A stretch of 40,328 nt of DNA from DASZHA01 sp049644325 (GCA_049644325.1 JBARRR010000007.1:1-40328); one strand, 5' to 3'; counted from the stretch's first letter, positions 22,251 through 30,462 are shown. The notes: generated by a model not told the origin, from the sequence alone. Translations and numbers: made by a program.

Positions 22251-23801
22251 ATGAGTCTGAACTTGGCCGTCATCCTGGAGGACAGCGCCCGGAAACACCC
22301 CGACAAGGTCGTGATGATCCTTGACGACTTCAAGATGACGTACGCCGAGCTTGACGCTGCCTCGAACCAGGTCGCCAACGCGCTCGTCGATGCCGGCCTC
22401 AAGCAGGGCGACCGCGTCGGCATGATGCTCCCCAACGTTCCCCAGTTCCCGGTGGTCTACTTCGGCATCCTCAAGGCGGGGATGATCGCGGTGCCGATGA
22501 ACGTGCTCCTCAAGGCGCCGGAGGTGGAGTACTACCTCAGCGACTCGGAGTCGAGCGCCTTCGTCTACTTCGACATGTTCGCCGCAGAGGCGATCAAGGG
22601 CGCCGACGCCGTCAAGTCGATCAAGCACAAGATCCAGGTCCCCCTGATCCCGGGGACCGCCGCGCCTGAAGGCTCTGTGGCCCTGAGCGAGTTCACCAAG
22701 GGCAAGCCCCCCACCTTCGACATGGTCGCCACCGACGCCGACGACATCTGCCTCTTGATCTACACGTCGGGCACCACCGGGCACCCCAAGGGTGCGGCCC
22801 TGACCAACTTCAACCTTTTCATGTGCTGCCACAACGGAACCCACATCTTCGAGTTCCACCAGGACACGGACGTGATCATGGCGACGCTGCCGATGTTCCA
22901 CAGCTTCGGCCTCTCCAACGTGGTCAATGGCTGCATCCATGGCGGCATCACGATGACGTTGCTGCCGCGCTTCGACGCCGACAAGGCATTGGAGATCATC
23001 CAGCGCGACAAGGTCAGCCTGTTCCTGGGCGTGCCGACGATGTACTTCGCGATGCTCAACCACCCGGAGCGCAGCACCTACGACACCAGCTCCCTCCGCC
23101 TCTGCGTCTCCGGCGGGGCGTCGATCCCCGGGGAGGTGCTCAAGGCCTGGGAGGACGCCACCGGGACCAAGATCCTGGAGGGCTACGGCCTTTCGGAGAC
23201 CAGCCCGACGGCGTCGTTCAACCAGCTCGAGGTCGGCACCAAGGTGGGTTCGATCGGCACGCCGGTGTTCGGGGTCGACATGAAGATCTTCGACGAGGAG
23301 GGCAAGGAGGTCGCCCAGGGCGAGCTCGGCGAGATCGTGATCAAGGGCCACAACATCATGAAGGAGTACTGGCGCAAGCCCGAGGCAACCGCCGAGTCGA
23401 TCAAGAACGGCTGGTTCCACTCCGGTGACATCGGCTACGTCGACGAGGACGGCTTTTTCTTCATCGTCGACCGTAAGAAGGAGATGATCATCCGCGGTGG
23501 CTTCAACGTCTACCCGCGCGAGATAGAAGAGGTGATCTACGCCTTCCCCCAGGTCGCAGAGGCCGCCGTGATCGGCATCCCCGACGAGAAGTTCGGCGAG
23601 GAGGTCGTGGCGGTGGTGGCCCCCAAGCCGGGCGAGGAGATCGACGTCGACGCGCTGAAATCCTTCGTAAAGGAACGGGTTGCCGCCTACAAGTACCCGC
23701 GCAAGATCGAGGTTGTCAAGGAGCTCCCCAAGGGCCCGACCGGCAAGATCATGAAGCGCGAGATCCAGCTGTCCGAGGCCGAGGAGCCCGCCAAGGCGTA
23801 A
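22251..23801 (+). CDS. Long-chain acyl-CoA synthetase (AMP-dependent ligase)
   Basis: A 516-residue ANL-superfamily ligase, first gene of a plus-strand run. The P-loop is YTSGTTGHPKGAALTN, the A5-type motif GYGLSETSP, the hinge DRKKEMIIRGGFNVYPREIEEV and the C-terminal catalytic Lys region GPTGKIMKRE. The overall type matches fatty-acyl-CoA ligases of the FadD or menaquinone-like class, and the substrate is probably a medium- to long-chain fatty acid. Start ATG 22251 is supported by GAGAGGTG upstream. It is divergent from the double-hotdog thioesterase, so a ligase and a thioesterase of opposite action share one 147-base control region. The next gene begins on the base after its stop. Confidence 0.9.
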   Translation: MSLNLAVILEDSARKHPDKVVMILDDFKMTYAELDAASNQVANALVDAGLKQGDRVGMMLPNVPQFPVVYFGILKAGMIAVPMNVLLKAPEVEYYLSDSESSAFVYFDMFAAEAIKGADAVKSIKHKIQVPLIPGTAAPEGSVALSEFTKGKPPTFDMVATDADDICLLIYTSGTTGHPKGAALTNFNLFMCCHNGTHIFEFHQDTDVIMATLPMFHSFGLSNVVNGCIHGGITMTLLPRFDADKALEIIQRDKVSLFLGVPTMYFAMLNHPERSTYDTSSLRLCVSGGASIPGEVLKAWEDATGTKILEGYGLSETSPTASFNQLEVGTKVGSIGTPVFGVDMKIFDEEGKEVAQGELGEIVIKGHNIMKEYWRKPEATAESIKNGWFHSGDIGYVDEDGFFFIVDRKKEMIIRGGFNVYPREIEEVIYAFPQVAEAAVIGIPDEKFGEEVVAVVAPKPGEEIDVDALKSFVKERVAAYKYPRKIEVVKELPKGPTGKIMKREIQLSEAEEPAKA

Positions 23802-24227
23802 TTGGATCTCCGTCACGTCGCCCTCGGAGAGGGCTGGTCGCTGGTCATAGACAGCGACTTTCATCGCGCCGTCAACCCCGACGGCTCGCTGTCGGCGTGG
23901 GACGACAACCGCACCCTTGACATCCATGTCTCCCGGGTAGAGACCGTCGGCGGCCACCTGGTGCCGCCCCGCGAGATGCTGGGCATGCCCGCCCGCGACC
24001 AGCACCTGTACCGCCGAGAGGAGACGGGGCTGGAGGGCTACGCCGACCTTCGCCAGGACGCCGACGAGTCGGGGCCGATCTTCCGGCTGGCGACCACGAC
24101 GGCGTCGGACAACCGGCTGATCTCGGTGTGGTGCGCCTTCAGGGACATGAAGCACCTGGAGTGGGCGCTCGACACCTGGAACTCGATCAAGCACGACGGC
24201 AGCCCGGTGCCCGCCCTCCATGAGTGA
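23802..24227 (+). CDS. Hypothetical protein, coupled to the acyl-CoA synthetase
   Basis: A 141-residue soluble protein with no recognised family. It starts with TTG on the base after the TAA of the synthetase and overlaps the DinB gene by 8 bases, which supports it as real. It is rich in charged and aromatic residues (HVALGEGWSLVIDSDFHRAV, ISVWCAFRDMKHLEWALDTW), with no membrane segment, repeat or metal-binding cluster. The C-terminal LEWALDTWNSI looks like an amphipathic helix. A helper of the ligase is possible but not shown. Confidence 0.7.
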   Translation: MDLRHVALGEGWSLVIDSDFHRAVNPDGSLSAWDDNRTLDIHVSRVETVGGHLVPPREMLGMPARDQHLYRREETGLEGYADLRQDADESGPIFRLATTTASDNRLISVWCAFRDMKHLEWALDTWNSIKHDGSPVPALHE

Positions 24228-24771
24228 GGTGACCGGCGGGGCGGCGGGTCAGGCTACGCCGCTGCGGACCGAGCAGGTGTCGCTCCTGCTAAGGGCCACC
24301 AGCAGCGCGCTGCTGGCCGAGACCAACCAGATGCGGGCGTCGATGGCAGCCTGGCACCCGGCCGAGGGGGAGTGGTGCGTCAAGGAGTGCATCGGCCACA
24401 TGCTCGAAGCCGAGCATCGCGGCTTCGCCGGCCGGATCCGGCGCATCCTGGAGCAGCCCGGCCGAAAGGACGCGGATTGGAACCAGGTCGAGGTCCAGCG
24501 GCTGCGCAACGACTGCGCCAGGGACCTGGACGAGCTGGTCTCCGAGTTCAGCGCGGAGCGGGAGCGTAGCGTCGAGCTGGTGGAGGGCTTGATGAACACC
24601 GACCTGACCAAGGCCTGCGAACACGAGCAGGTCGGCCTCCTGACGATCGAGGACCTGCTCCACGAGTGGATCCACCACGACCGCAACCACTTCCGGCAGA
24701 TCCAGGCCAACGTCATGGCCTACGTCTGGCCCTCGATGGGCAACAGCAAGCGCTTCGCGGACATCGACTGA
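24220..24771 (+). CDS. DinB-family protein (metal-binding four-helix bundle)
   Basis: A 183-residue protein of the DinB/YfiT-like superfamily, four-helix bundles that usually hold a divalent metal through three histidines and often act as thiol-dependent transferases. The conserved positions are visible: WCVKECIGHMLEAEH near residue 60 and LLHEWIHHDRNHFRQI near residue 150. The substrate is not predictable; some relatives use mycothiol or bacillithiol, others are uncharacterised. It overlaps the preceding hypothetical gene by 8 bases and is followed one base later by the CocE-type hydrolase, so the three are probably made from one transcript with the acyl-CoA synthetase. Confidence 0.83.
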   Translation: MSEVTGGAAGQATPLRTEQVSLLLRATSSALLAETNQMRASMAAWHPAEGEWCVKECIGHMLEAEHRGFAGRIRRILEQPGRKDADWNQVEVQRLRNDCARDLDELVSEFSAERERSVELVEGLMNTDLTKACEHEQVGLLTIEDLLHEWIHHDRNHFRQIQANVMAYVWPSMGNSKRFADID

Positions 24772-24772
24772 G

Positions 24773-26560
24773 GTGGGCCAGCAGCCACGCCGAATCGTTA
24801 TCGACCGCGGCGTGTCCACTCCGATGCGGGACGGCACCGTCCTGGTCTCCGACCTCTACCGCCCCGACGACGATACCCGCCACCCGGTGCTCCTGACGCG
24901 GACGCCCTACGACCGAACCTTCCCCCTGACCGCGCACCATTCCATCGACCTCGCCGAGATGACGCTCAGGGGCTACATCTGCATGGTCCAGGACGTGCGT
25001 GGCCGCTTCAGCTCTGAGGGCCACTACGAGACGTACACCTACGACGCAGAGGACGGCTTCGACACCATCGCCTGGATCACCGAGCAGCCGTGGAGCGACG
25101 GCAACGTGGGCATGTACGGCACCTCGTACATGGCACAGGCCCAGTGGCTAGCGGCGTCAGAGCAGCCTCCGGCGCTGAGGGCGCTGGCCCCCTTCCAGTC
25201 GCCCCACAGCACCACCGGCGGCGACCGCTACCGCGGCGGTGCCCTGCAGCTGGGGGTGCTGGCCGGCTGGGCGACGACCGCTATCGCACCCGCCGAGGTG
25301 ATGCGCCGGGCGCAGACCGATCCCGAGATGTGGATCGAGTTCTTCAAGGTCCTCGACGACGCCGACAACCTCGAGGAGCACATGCGGCGGCTGCCGCTGG
25401 TGCCCTGGCCGCCGATCGACGAGCGCGCCGGCGGCTTGTCGCCCCAGTTCGACCAGACCGTGCGTTACGAATTCCACCCGCCGATCCCGCGCTTCCAGCC
25501 ATCTGACATCGCCACCCCGGCGCTGGTCTTCGCCGGCTGGCACGACGTCTTCCTGCAGCCTTGCCTCAACCTCTTCTGCGGCATCGTCACCGAGGGCGCC
25601 AGCGAGGAGGCGCGCAACCTCACCCGGCTGGTGGTGGGTCCGTGGAGCCACGGTATGCAGTCGGGCACTGTGGGGGAGCTCAACTTCGGCATCGGCGCCT
25701 CAGGGCTGCTGCTGGACCGCAAGGAGAACTTCACCAAGCTGCACCGACGCTGGTTCGACGCCCGGCTCCTGGGCAAGGCCACCGGCATCGACGACGAGCC
25801 TCGGGTCAAGGTCTTCGTCATGGGCGAGAACCGCTGGCGCGAGATGGACGCCTGGCCACCGATTGCAGCGACGCCCCAGGAGTGGCACATCCACACCGGC
25901 GTCATAGGCGAGGCCCCAGGCGCGGTGGTGGCCGCCGCCCCTGATGTCGTGCGGTCTTCGGGAACACTGTCGCCTGAGGCACCCACGGAGCCGGCGACGC
26001 CGTCCGCCTTCTGGCTCGACCCGGACGACCCCGTGCCCACGCGGGGAGGCACGCTGATGATGGGCCAGCAGTACGTCCGCGGCCCCGTCGACCAGGTCCG
26101 GACCGAGCTTCGCGATGACGTCCTGGTGTTCACATCCGAGCCGCTTGCGGGCACGCTGACGGTGATCGGACAGGTGACGCTGACCGCCTGGGTGGCGGCG
26201 CAGACGGCCGACACCGACGTCGTCGCCCGTCTCTGCGACGTGCACCCCGACGGCCGCTCCTTCAACGTCGTCGATGGCATCCTCCGGCTGCGTTTCCGCG
26301 ACGGTCTCGACCGACCTATCCCCCTCGAGCCCGGCGAGGTCTATCGCGTCGAAGTCGACCTGTGGTCGACGGCCCACGCCTTCCTCCCCGGGCACCGCCT
26401 CCGCCTGCACGTCACCGCATCCGACTTCCCCCGCTACGACCGCTGCCCGGGGACTGGTCAAACCTCAGCCGACGCCACTGAGATCCTGCCCCAGCGGAAC
26501 CTCCTCTTCCACGACACCGAGCACCCCTCGCACCTCGTCCTGCCGGTCATCCCGGGGTAG
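24773..26560 (+). CDS. CocE/NonD-family serine hydrolase
   Basis: A 595-residue esterase or peptidase of the CocE (cocaine esterase)/S15 X-Pro dipeptidyl peptidase family. The catalytic serine is Ser118 in GMYGTSYMAQA, the oxyanion Tyr region is TRTPY, the Asp lies in FAGWHDVF and the His in VGPWSHG. The C-terminal third is the jelly-roll domain of the family (QVTLTAWVAAQTADTDVVARL, then RLHVTASDFPRYDR). No signal peptide is seen, so it is probably cytoplasmic. It starts with GTG at 24773, one base after the DinB stop. The natural ester or amide substrate is unknown. A short CCGGGG/CCCCGG hairpin spans its stop codon, between it and the convergent hydrolase gene. Confidence 0.9.
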   Translation: MGQQPRRIVIDRGVSTPMRDGTVLVSDLYRPDDDTRHPVLLTRTPYDRTFPLTAHHSIDLAEMTLRGYICMVQDVRGRFSSEGHYETYTYDAEDGFDTIAWITEQPWSDGNVGMYGTSYMAQAQWLAASEQPPALRALAPFQSPHSTTGGDRYRGGALQLGVLAGWATTAIAPAEVMRRAQTDPEMWIEFFKVLDDADNLEEHMRRLPLVPWPPIDERAGGLSPQFDQTVRYEFHPPIPRFQPSDIATPALVFAGWHDVFLQPCLNLFCGIVTEGASEEARNLTRLVVGPWSHGMQSGTVGELNFGIGASGLLLDRKENFTKLHRRWFDARLLGKATGIDDEPRVKVFVMGENRWREMDAWPPIAATPQEWHIHTGVIGEAPGAVVAAAPDVVRSSGTLSPEAPTEPATPSAFWLDPDDPVPTRGGTLMMGQQYVRGPVDQVRTELRDDVLVFTSEPLAGTLTVIGQVTLTAWVAAQTADTDVVARLCDVHPDGRSFNVVDGILRLRFRDGLDRPIPLEPGEVYRVEVDLWSTAHAFLPGHRLRLHVTASDFPRYDRCPGTGQTSADATEILPQRNLLFHDTEHPSHLVLPVIPG

Positions 26561-26567
26561 CCCCCGG
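26552..26567. terminator. Weak hairpin between convergent hydrolase genes
   Basis: CCGGGG, loop TAGC, CCCCGG spans the stop codon of the CocE-type gene. Six base pairs with no T-run follow, so it is only a candidate weak terminator for converging transcripts. Confidence 0.3.
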
Positions 26568-26573
26568 CCGCGT

Positions 26574-27398
26574 CTAGCCAGTGGCTCTGAGGGGCTCTCC
26601 CGAGTGCTCATTGAGCCAGCCCAGCAGCAGGTCGAGGTGCTCTTCGGGCCTGTCGGTGCCGTAGACATGGCCGGCGCCTTTGAGCAAGGCCAGCTGGGCC
26701 CCGGGGATGAGGCGGGCGATCAGCCGTCCGTTGGCGGGAGGCACCAGCTTGTCGTGGTCTCCATGGATCACCAGGGTGGGGGCGGTGACCTGCCGCAGCC
26801 GGAAGAGGCTGCTCCAGCGCAGGATCGCCTCCAACTGACGGCGGAAGCCAACGGGGCTCACGTTGCTGGCGATGCGGCGGCGCATCACCTCCTCAACCGC
26901 CTCCGGCCGCTCGGTGAGGGCGGCGTGGTAGAGGTAGGGCGCGGCGCGCATGAACGACTCCTCGGGGCTTAGCGGCTGCCGCCGCAGGATCATCCTGGCG
27001 AAGAAAGGTGACGGTGGGAAGGCGAGAACCCCGGGGCTGGTGCATCCCAGGACCAGGGCGCGGACCCGGCCGGGGTAGCTGAGCGCCAGCTCCTGGGCGA
27101 TCATGCCGCCGAGCGAGCCACCGTAGACTTGGGCGCTCTCCACGCCGGCGTCGTTCATGCAGCGGATGACGTCGCCGGCCATCTGCTGGATGCTGTAGGG
27201 CCGGTCGGGCTTGTCGGAGCGGCCGGTGCCGCGGTTGTCCAGGCGCAGGGTGCGGTAGCTGCGCAGGTGGGGGAGCAGCAGGTGCCACCCGGTCATGTCC
27301 CAGCCCAGGCCCATGATCAGCACCAGTGGCTCGCCCGCCCTGGGGCCGTGTAGTCGGTAGAAGATGCGGGCGCCGTCCCGGGCGCGCACATATGGCAT
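26574..27398 (-). CDS. Alpha/beta-fold hydrolase
   Basis: A 274-residue alpha/beta hydrolase. The nucleophile elbow is GGSLGG (Ser95), the oxyanion HG region is near IMGLGWDMTGWH, the acid is in VIHGDHDKLVPP and the histidine in GAGHVYGTDRPEEH. It is of the general esterase/lipase/haloperoxidase-like type, and the substrate is unknown. ATG 27398 is chosen because it opens the family beta-strand (YVRARDGARIFYRLHG) and a TACAAT hexamer lies 8 bases before it. A longer reading from 27692 would overlap the divergent glycosidase gene. It converges on the CocE-type gene and is divergent from the GH5 gene. Confidence 0.88.
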   Translation of the reverse strand: MPYVRARDGARIFYRLHGPRAGEPLVLIMGLGWDMTGWHLLLPHLRSYRTLRLDNRGTGRSDKPDRPYSIQQMAGDVIRCMNDAGVESAQVYGGSLGGMIAQELALSYPGRVRALVLGCTSPGVLAFPPSPFFARMILRRQPLSPEESFMRAAPYLYHAALTERPEAVEEVMRRRIASNVSPVGFRRQLEAILRWSSLFRLRQVTAPTLVIHGDHDKLVPPANGRLIARLIPGAQLALLKGAGHVYGTDRPEEHLDLLLGWLNEHSGEPLRATG

Positions 27399-27406
27399 TG
27401 ACGTCG

Positions 27407-27412
27407 ATTGTA
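27407..27412 (-). promoter_or_regulatory. Candidate -10 hexamer TACAAT for the alpha/beta hydrolase
   Basis: TACAAT on the minus strand lies 8 bases before the ATG at 27398. Only 22 bases separate it from TATAGT of the divergent gene, so the two promoters must compete for the same polymerase footprint. Confidence 0.45.
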
Positions 27413-27434
27413 TGGACGCCGCACGGCCACTGGC

Positions 27435-27440
27435 TATAGT
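27435..27440 (+). promoter_or_regulatory. Candidate -10 hexamer TATAGT for the GH5-GT87 pair
   Basis: TATAGT stands 7 bases before ATG 27448; another in-frame ATG at 27442 is too close. This favours 27448 and a leaderless transcript for the glycosidase-glycosyltransferase pair. Confidence 0.45.
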
Positions 27441-27447
27441 CATGCGG

Positions 27448-28920
27448 ATGCCAACGGAAGCGGGTTCCGAGGCGCCTTCGCCAGGCCCGCGGCGCGGTCC
27501 CGCCCGTCGCGCCGGCCGCGGCTGTCTGTTCAGCCTGGGCGTCCTCCTGCTGGTGATCGCGATCACGATGGCCATCCCCCTCGATCTCCATCCTCGCCTG
27601 ACCTCCAGCCCGCGCGCCCCAGCCACCGCCGGCTTGCCCTGGCTGCATACCAGTGGCAGCCGAGTCGTGGACGAGGACGGTCGCACCGTCATCCTTCGTG
27701 GCTACAACGTCGAGGCCCTGCTGGAGTACCCGGACCACCTCTCCGGCCCGCTCGACGAGGAGGACGCCGTCCTGATGCAGGCGTCGGGCATGAACGCCGT
27801 CCGGCTGCCGCTCTCTTGGTCGCTGATCGAGCCCACCCGCGGCCGGTTCAGCGCCGACTACCTCGACCGCATCGTGGCCGCGGTGCAGCTGCTGAATCGG
27901 CATGGGCTCTACGTCATCCCCGACATGCACTTCTATCCCAACTGGGGACCGGCGTACGGCGGAGCCGGCGCGCCCTCCTGGGCGGGTTTCCCCGGCGTGC
28001 CCGACATCCCCGACGTCAAGAACGGCAACATTCGCAAGAACTTCTCCCCCGGCGCAAACGCCGCCAGCACATATTTCTGGGCCAGCGACGACTGGCAGAA
28101 GGACTTCCTGCTCAGCTGGAGGGCCGTGGCCGACCGCCTCAAGGACCTCTCTGGCGTGGCCGGCTACGACCTCTACAACGAGCCCCGCCCCGGCCCGATG
28201 CCGCCCCCGCTCTTCGAAAAGCTGTGGATGTGGCCGCTGATGTCGCAGACCATCGAGAGCATCGGCGGCGTCGACCCCAACCACCTCTTCGTGGTCGAGG
28301 CAACTCTCTTCGTCGACCTGCCCACCTGGACCATCCCCATCCATGCGCCCAACATCGTCTACTCGCCCCACGTCTACACCGGCACCCTGGTGCCCCCCGA
28401 CTTCGCCGGCGATCGCACCAGGCTCACGTCGGAGATGCAGGAACGGCAGCGCGAGGCGGACCAGATGGGTGCGCCGCTGTGGGTTGGTGAGTTCGGCGGT
28501 GACCACAACATGCCGCGCGGCCCCGCCTGGGCCGACGCCATGCTCGACGTCTCCGACGACCTTGGCATCGGCTGGGCCTGGTGGCAGTGGCGTGAGCAGG
28601 ACAACAACTGGCGGATCCGATCCTTCGACGGCCAGAGCTACGACAAGGGCTTCCTGCCGCACATGTCACGGCCCTTCCTGGCGGTGGCGCCGGACGGGGT
28701 TCGGGGTGGCCGCGGCGACGGCCAGACGGGACGGATCGACATCAACGTGGCCCGCACGCACGGCGACGGTGAGGCGGAGCTGGCCTGGTCGAAGCTGACC
28801 CTGGGGACGCCGCGCGCGTCCGGCGCCTGCATCAGCGACTCCCGTTTCGACGAGGCCCGCAGCCGGCTGCTGCTGCGTTTCGTGCCGGGGGCCGCCTGCA
28901 CCGTCCAGGTCACGGCCTGA
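27448..28920 (+). CDS. GH5 glycoside hydrolase, endoglycosylceramidase-like, membrane anchored
   Basis: A 490-residue glycoside hydrolase. Residues about 27-44 form a transmembrane anchor after an Arg-rich start (RRGPARRAGRG), so the enzyme faces outward. The clan GH-A pair is visible: acid/base Glu245 in YDLYNEPRPG and nucleophile Glu348 in LWVGEFGG. The opening motif ILRGYNVEALLEYPD with QASGMNAVRLPLSWSLIEP and DMHFYPNW resembles the endoglycoceramidase-type GH5 enzymes, which cut glycan from glycolipid. The C-terminus carries a short beta-rich domain. It overlaps the GT87 gene by one base (TGATG), so translation is coupled. Confidence 0.87.
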   Translation: MPTEAGSEAPSPGPRRGPARRAGRGCLFSLGVLLLVIAITMAIPLDLHPRLTSSPRAPATAGLPWLHTSGSRVVDEDGRTVILRGYNVEALLEYPDHLSGPLDEEDAVLMQASGMNAVRLPLSWSLIEPTRGRFSADYLDRIVAAVQLLNRHGLYVIPDMHFYPNWGPAYGGAGAPSWAGFPGVPDIPDVKNGNIRKNFSPGANAASTYFWASDDWQKDFLLSWRAVADRLKDLSGVAGYDLYNEPRPGPMPPPLFEKLWMWPLMSQTIESIGGVDPNHLFVVEATLFVDLPTWTIPIHAPNIVYSPHVYTGTLVPPDFAGDRTRLTSEMQERQREADQMGAPLWVGEFGGDHNMPRGPAWADAMLDVSDDLGIGWAWWQWREQDNNWRIRSFDGQSYDKGFLPHMSRPFLAVAPDGVRGGRGDGQTGRIDINVARTHGDGEAELAWSKLTLGTPRASGACISDSRFDEARSRLLLRFVPGAACTVQVTA

Positions 28921-30170
28921 TGCGGACCCGGCTGCTGCCGCGCTCGGCAGTGCTTGGCGGGGTCGCCGGGGGGCTGGCCCTGGCCATCTCCAACGTGATC
29001 ATCTGGATCACCCGCGGGCCGCTGGGCCTGCTCAACGACTTCTACGTTTACTGGTCCGCGGCGGCGGTCCTGAACCAGGGCGGCAACCCCTACGACGGCA
29101 CCGCGCTGGCCCGGGTCCACGACGCTGCCGGCGTGCCCGGCCTTTTGGGCGGCGGCTACTCCTATCCCCTTCTCTTCGCCCAGGTGCTGCGACCCCTTGC
29201 GCTCCTGCCGGCGCCTGCTGCCGGCGCCATCTTCATGGTCCTCAGCGTCCTCGCCGTGGCCCTGGCGGTAGCGGTCCTGCTGGGCTCGGCGCCCCGGCTC
29301 AGCGTGGCGGCGGCGATCCCGATAGGGATGCTGGGTGGACTGTTCCCGCCGGTATCGTACGGCCTCTGGAATGGCCAGGCCAACGACATCCTGCTGCCTT
29401 TCCTGGCCTTGGCCTTTCGCGGCCTGGAGCCGGGTGCCAACCTGGCGCTGGCGACGGCGGTGAAGCTGTACCCCGCCACCGGCTTCCTGGCGCTGTTGGG
29501 CCGGCGCGACTGGCTCCGACAGGTCGGGCTGGCCGCGGTCCTGATTGGCGTGCCGTTTGCGGCTGCCGAGGTGGCGGTGCCGGGCGGCACGGGCAGCGCG
29601 GGGGCGAGGGTCGCCGGCTTGCTGGCGCCAGATCCCTACTGGAGCAACGAGTCAATCAATGGGTTCCTCAGCCGCCTGGCCATCGCGCCGGGGCCCTTGA
29701 GGGGGCTGCCGGTTGTGCCCGTCGACCTGGTGCTAATAGGGGCGCTGGCGGCCACGACAGTTGCGGTGCTGTGGCGCTGTCGCTTCCGACCCTGGGAAGG
29801 GGCGCTGTCGCTGTCGATTTGGCTCGGCTGCGTGGCGGCGCCCAAAAACTCGCTGTGGAACTTCGCGCCGATGCTGCTTTGCCTTGCCTACGGGGTCCTG
29901 CGCATGCGCAGCCAGCCGCGGCTGGCGCTGGCGTTGCTGCTGGCGCCCTGGCTCATGGGCCTGCAGCTGTTGCTGTGGGCGGTCAATTTCGAGAACGGCA
30001 CGGTGCCAGACTCGGCCTATGCCAACCCCGCGGTGGTCTGGCTGACATCCGCGGTGGGGCTGTACACCGGCCTGATGGTCGGCTTTGTCAACGCCCGACT
30101 CCTGCTCCTGGAACGGCCCGCGCCGGCCACCGCCAAGAACCTCGCGGCTGCGGCTACAGCGGGGCCATAG
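28920..30170 (+). CDS. GT87-family polyprenol-phosphate glycosyltransferase (DUF2029), integral membrane
   Basis: A 416-residue protein with about ten hydrophobic segments. Family GT87 transferases (for example mycobacterial PimE) use polyprenol-phosphate-mannose or similar sugar donors on the outer membrane face. The first external loop carries LNDFYVYWSAAAVLNQGGNPYDG, in which Asp and Tyr lie at the catalytic position of the GT-C fold, and SYPLLFAQ follows. The WNGQANDILLPFLALAFR and ATAVKLYPATGFLAL segments fit the family. It begins on the last base of the GH5 stop. The pair suggests that one protein cuts and one builds the same surface glycan, but the glycan is unknown. Confidence 0.84.
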   Translation: MRTRLLPRSAVLGGVAGGLALAISNVIIWITRGPLGLLNDFYVYWSAAAVLNQGGNPYDGTALARVHDAAGVPGLLGGGYSYPLLFAQVLRPLALLPAPAAGAIFMVLSVLAVALAVAVLLGSAPRLSVAAAIPIGMLGGLFPPVSYGLWNGQANDILLPFLALAFRGLEPGANLALATAVKLYPATGFLALLGRRDWLRQVGLAAVLIGVPFAAAEVAVPGGTGSAGARVAGLLAPDPYWSNESINGFLSRLAIAPGPLRGLPVVPVDLVLIGALAATTVAVLWRCRFRPWEGALSLSIWLGCVAAPKNSLWNFAPMLLCLAYGVLRMRSQPRLALALLLAPWLMGLQLLLWAVNFENGTVPDSAYANPAVVWLTSAVGLYTGLMVGFVNARLLLLERPAPATAKNLAAAATAGP

Positions 30171-30200
30171 AAACGGTCGTGACCGGCCCAGGAACAACAA

Positions 30201-30225
30201 GAGGGCCGGTCTGTGACCGGCCCTC
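30201..30225. terminator. Strong bidirectional-type terminator hairpin
   Basis: GAGGGCCGGTC, loop TGT, GACCGGCCCTC is a perfect 11-base-pair stem. It follows the GT87 stop by 30 bases and on the minus strand is followed by TTGTTGTT. A third copy of GACCGGCCC at 30181-30189 can compete for the same central strand (30203-30211), which could make an alternative hairpin with a 13-base loop. Confidence 0.75.
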
Positions 30226-30250
30226 GATCTCATTTGTGCCTCTATCTTTA

Positions 30251-30347
30251 TGAGGCTCCCGGCGTGCGGCCGGGGTTTCACTCAAGTGTTGAGTTCCGGG
30301 TCGCTAGGCGACCCCAGGACACTCGGCCCGTCCCCGACGGAGCCTCA
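30251..30347. repeat. Nested inverted repeats closing on TGAGGCTCC/GGAGCCTCA
   Basis: A 9-base perfect inverted repeat (30251-30259 with 30339-30347) encloses three further perfect hairpins (stems of 6, 6 and 7 bases). The nesting is what suggests a folded RNA rather than isolated terminators. Confidence 0.6.
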
Positions 30348-30408
30348 CCCAAATGCTGGTCATCGACTCGTCCCTCCAATGATGGAGATTGTCGAACTAC
30401 CTGCATCA

Positions 30409-30438
30409 GTCTTATCACCGCGGTCCGGGGCTGGTCAA
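30409..30438 (-). promoter_or_regulatory. Candidate promoter for the structured RNA
   Basis: On the minus strand TTGACC (30438-30433) and TAAGAC (30414-30409) are 18 bases apart, with TG one base before the -10. It lies beyond the terminator of the osmoprotectant operon, so it would drive an independent transcript starting near 30402. Confidence 0.35.
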
Positions 30439-30462
30439 GAAACAGTCGTCGATGGACTCGGG

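Larger units (their letters stand above)
30195..30402 (-). ncRNA. Candidate structured small RNA, class unknown
   Basis: On the minus strand, downstream of a TTGACC/TAAGAC promoter-like pair, about 200 bases fold into several stems. An outer 9-base stem TGAGGCTCC (30347-30339) pairs with GGAGCCTCA (30259-30251). Inside it are GGGTCGC/GCGACCC (loop of 3, 30314-30298), ACTCAA/TTGAGT (loop of 3, 30294-30280) and CCCGGC/GCCGGG (30275-30259, its last base shared with the outer stem). A separate hairpin near 30359-30394 combines TCGAC/GTCGA with CTCCA/TGGAG. The transcript would end at the 11-base-pair hairpin at 30225-30201, followed by TTGTTGTT. I do not recognise it as 6S, tmRNA, SRP, RNase P or a known riboswitch. 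The multi-stem fold is by hand and could be chance in GC-rich DNA. Confidence 0.35.

Noticed and set aside
22104..24221. Long minus-strand frame of about 700 codons continuing upstream of the double-hotdog thioesterase
   Set aside because: It is antisense to the acyl-CoA synthetase and its follower, is rich in Arg, His, Asp and Val as GC-rich shadow frames are, and shows no domain.
30181..30225. Reading the GACCGGCCC repeats as a small CRISPR-like or transposon-end array
   Set aside because: Copies are 9 bases, spacings are unequal and one is inverted; they form terminator hairpins.
30411..30445. SAM-I-riboswitch-like start (CTTATCA, then CGCGGT and a later CTGG) on the plus strand
   Set aside because: The core GGAGGGAC and GCAACC elements and the pairing are missing, and no plus-strand gene follows.
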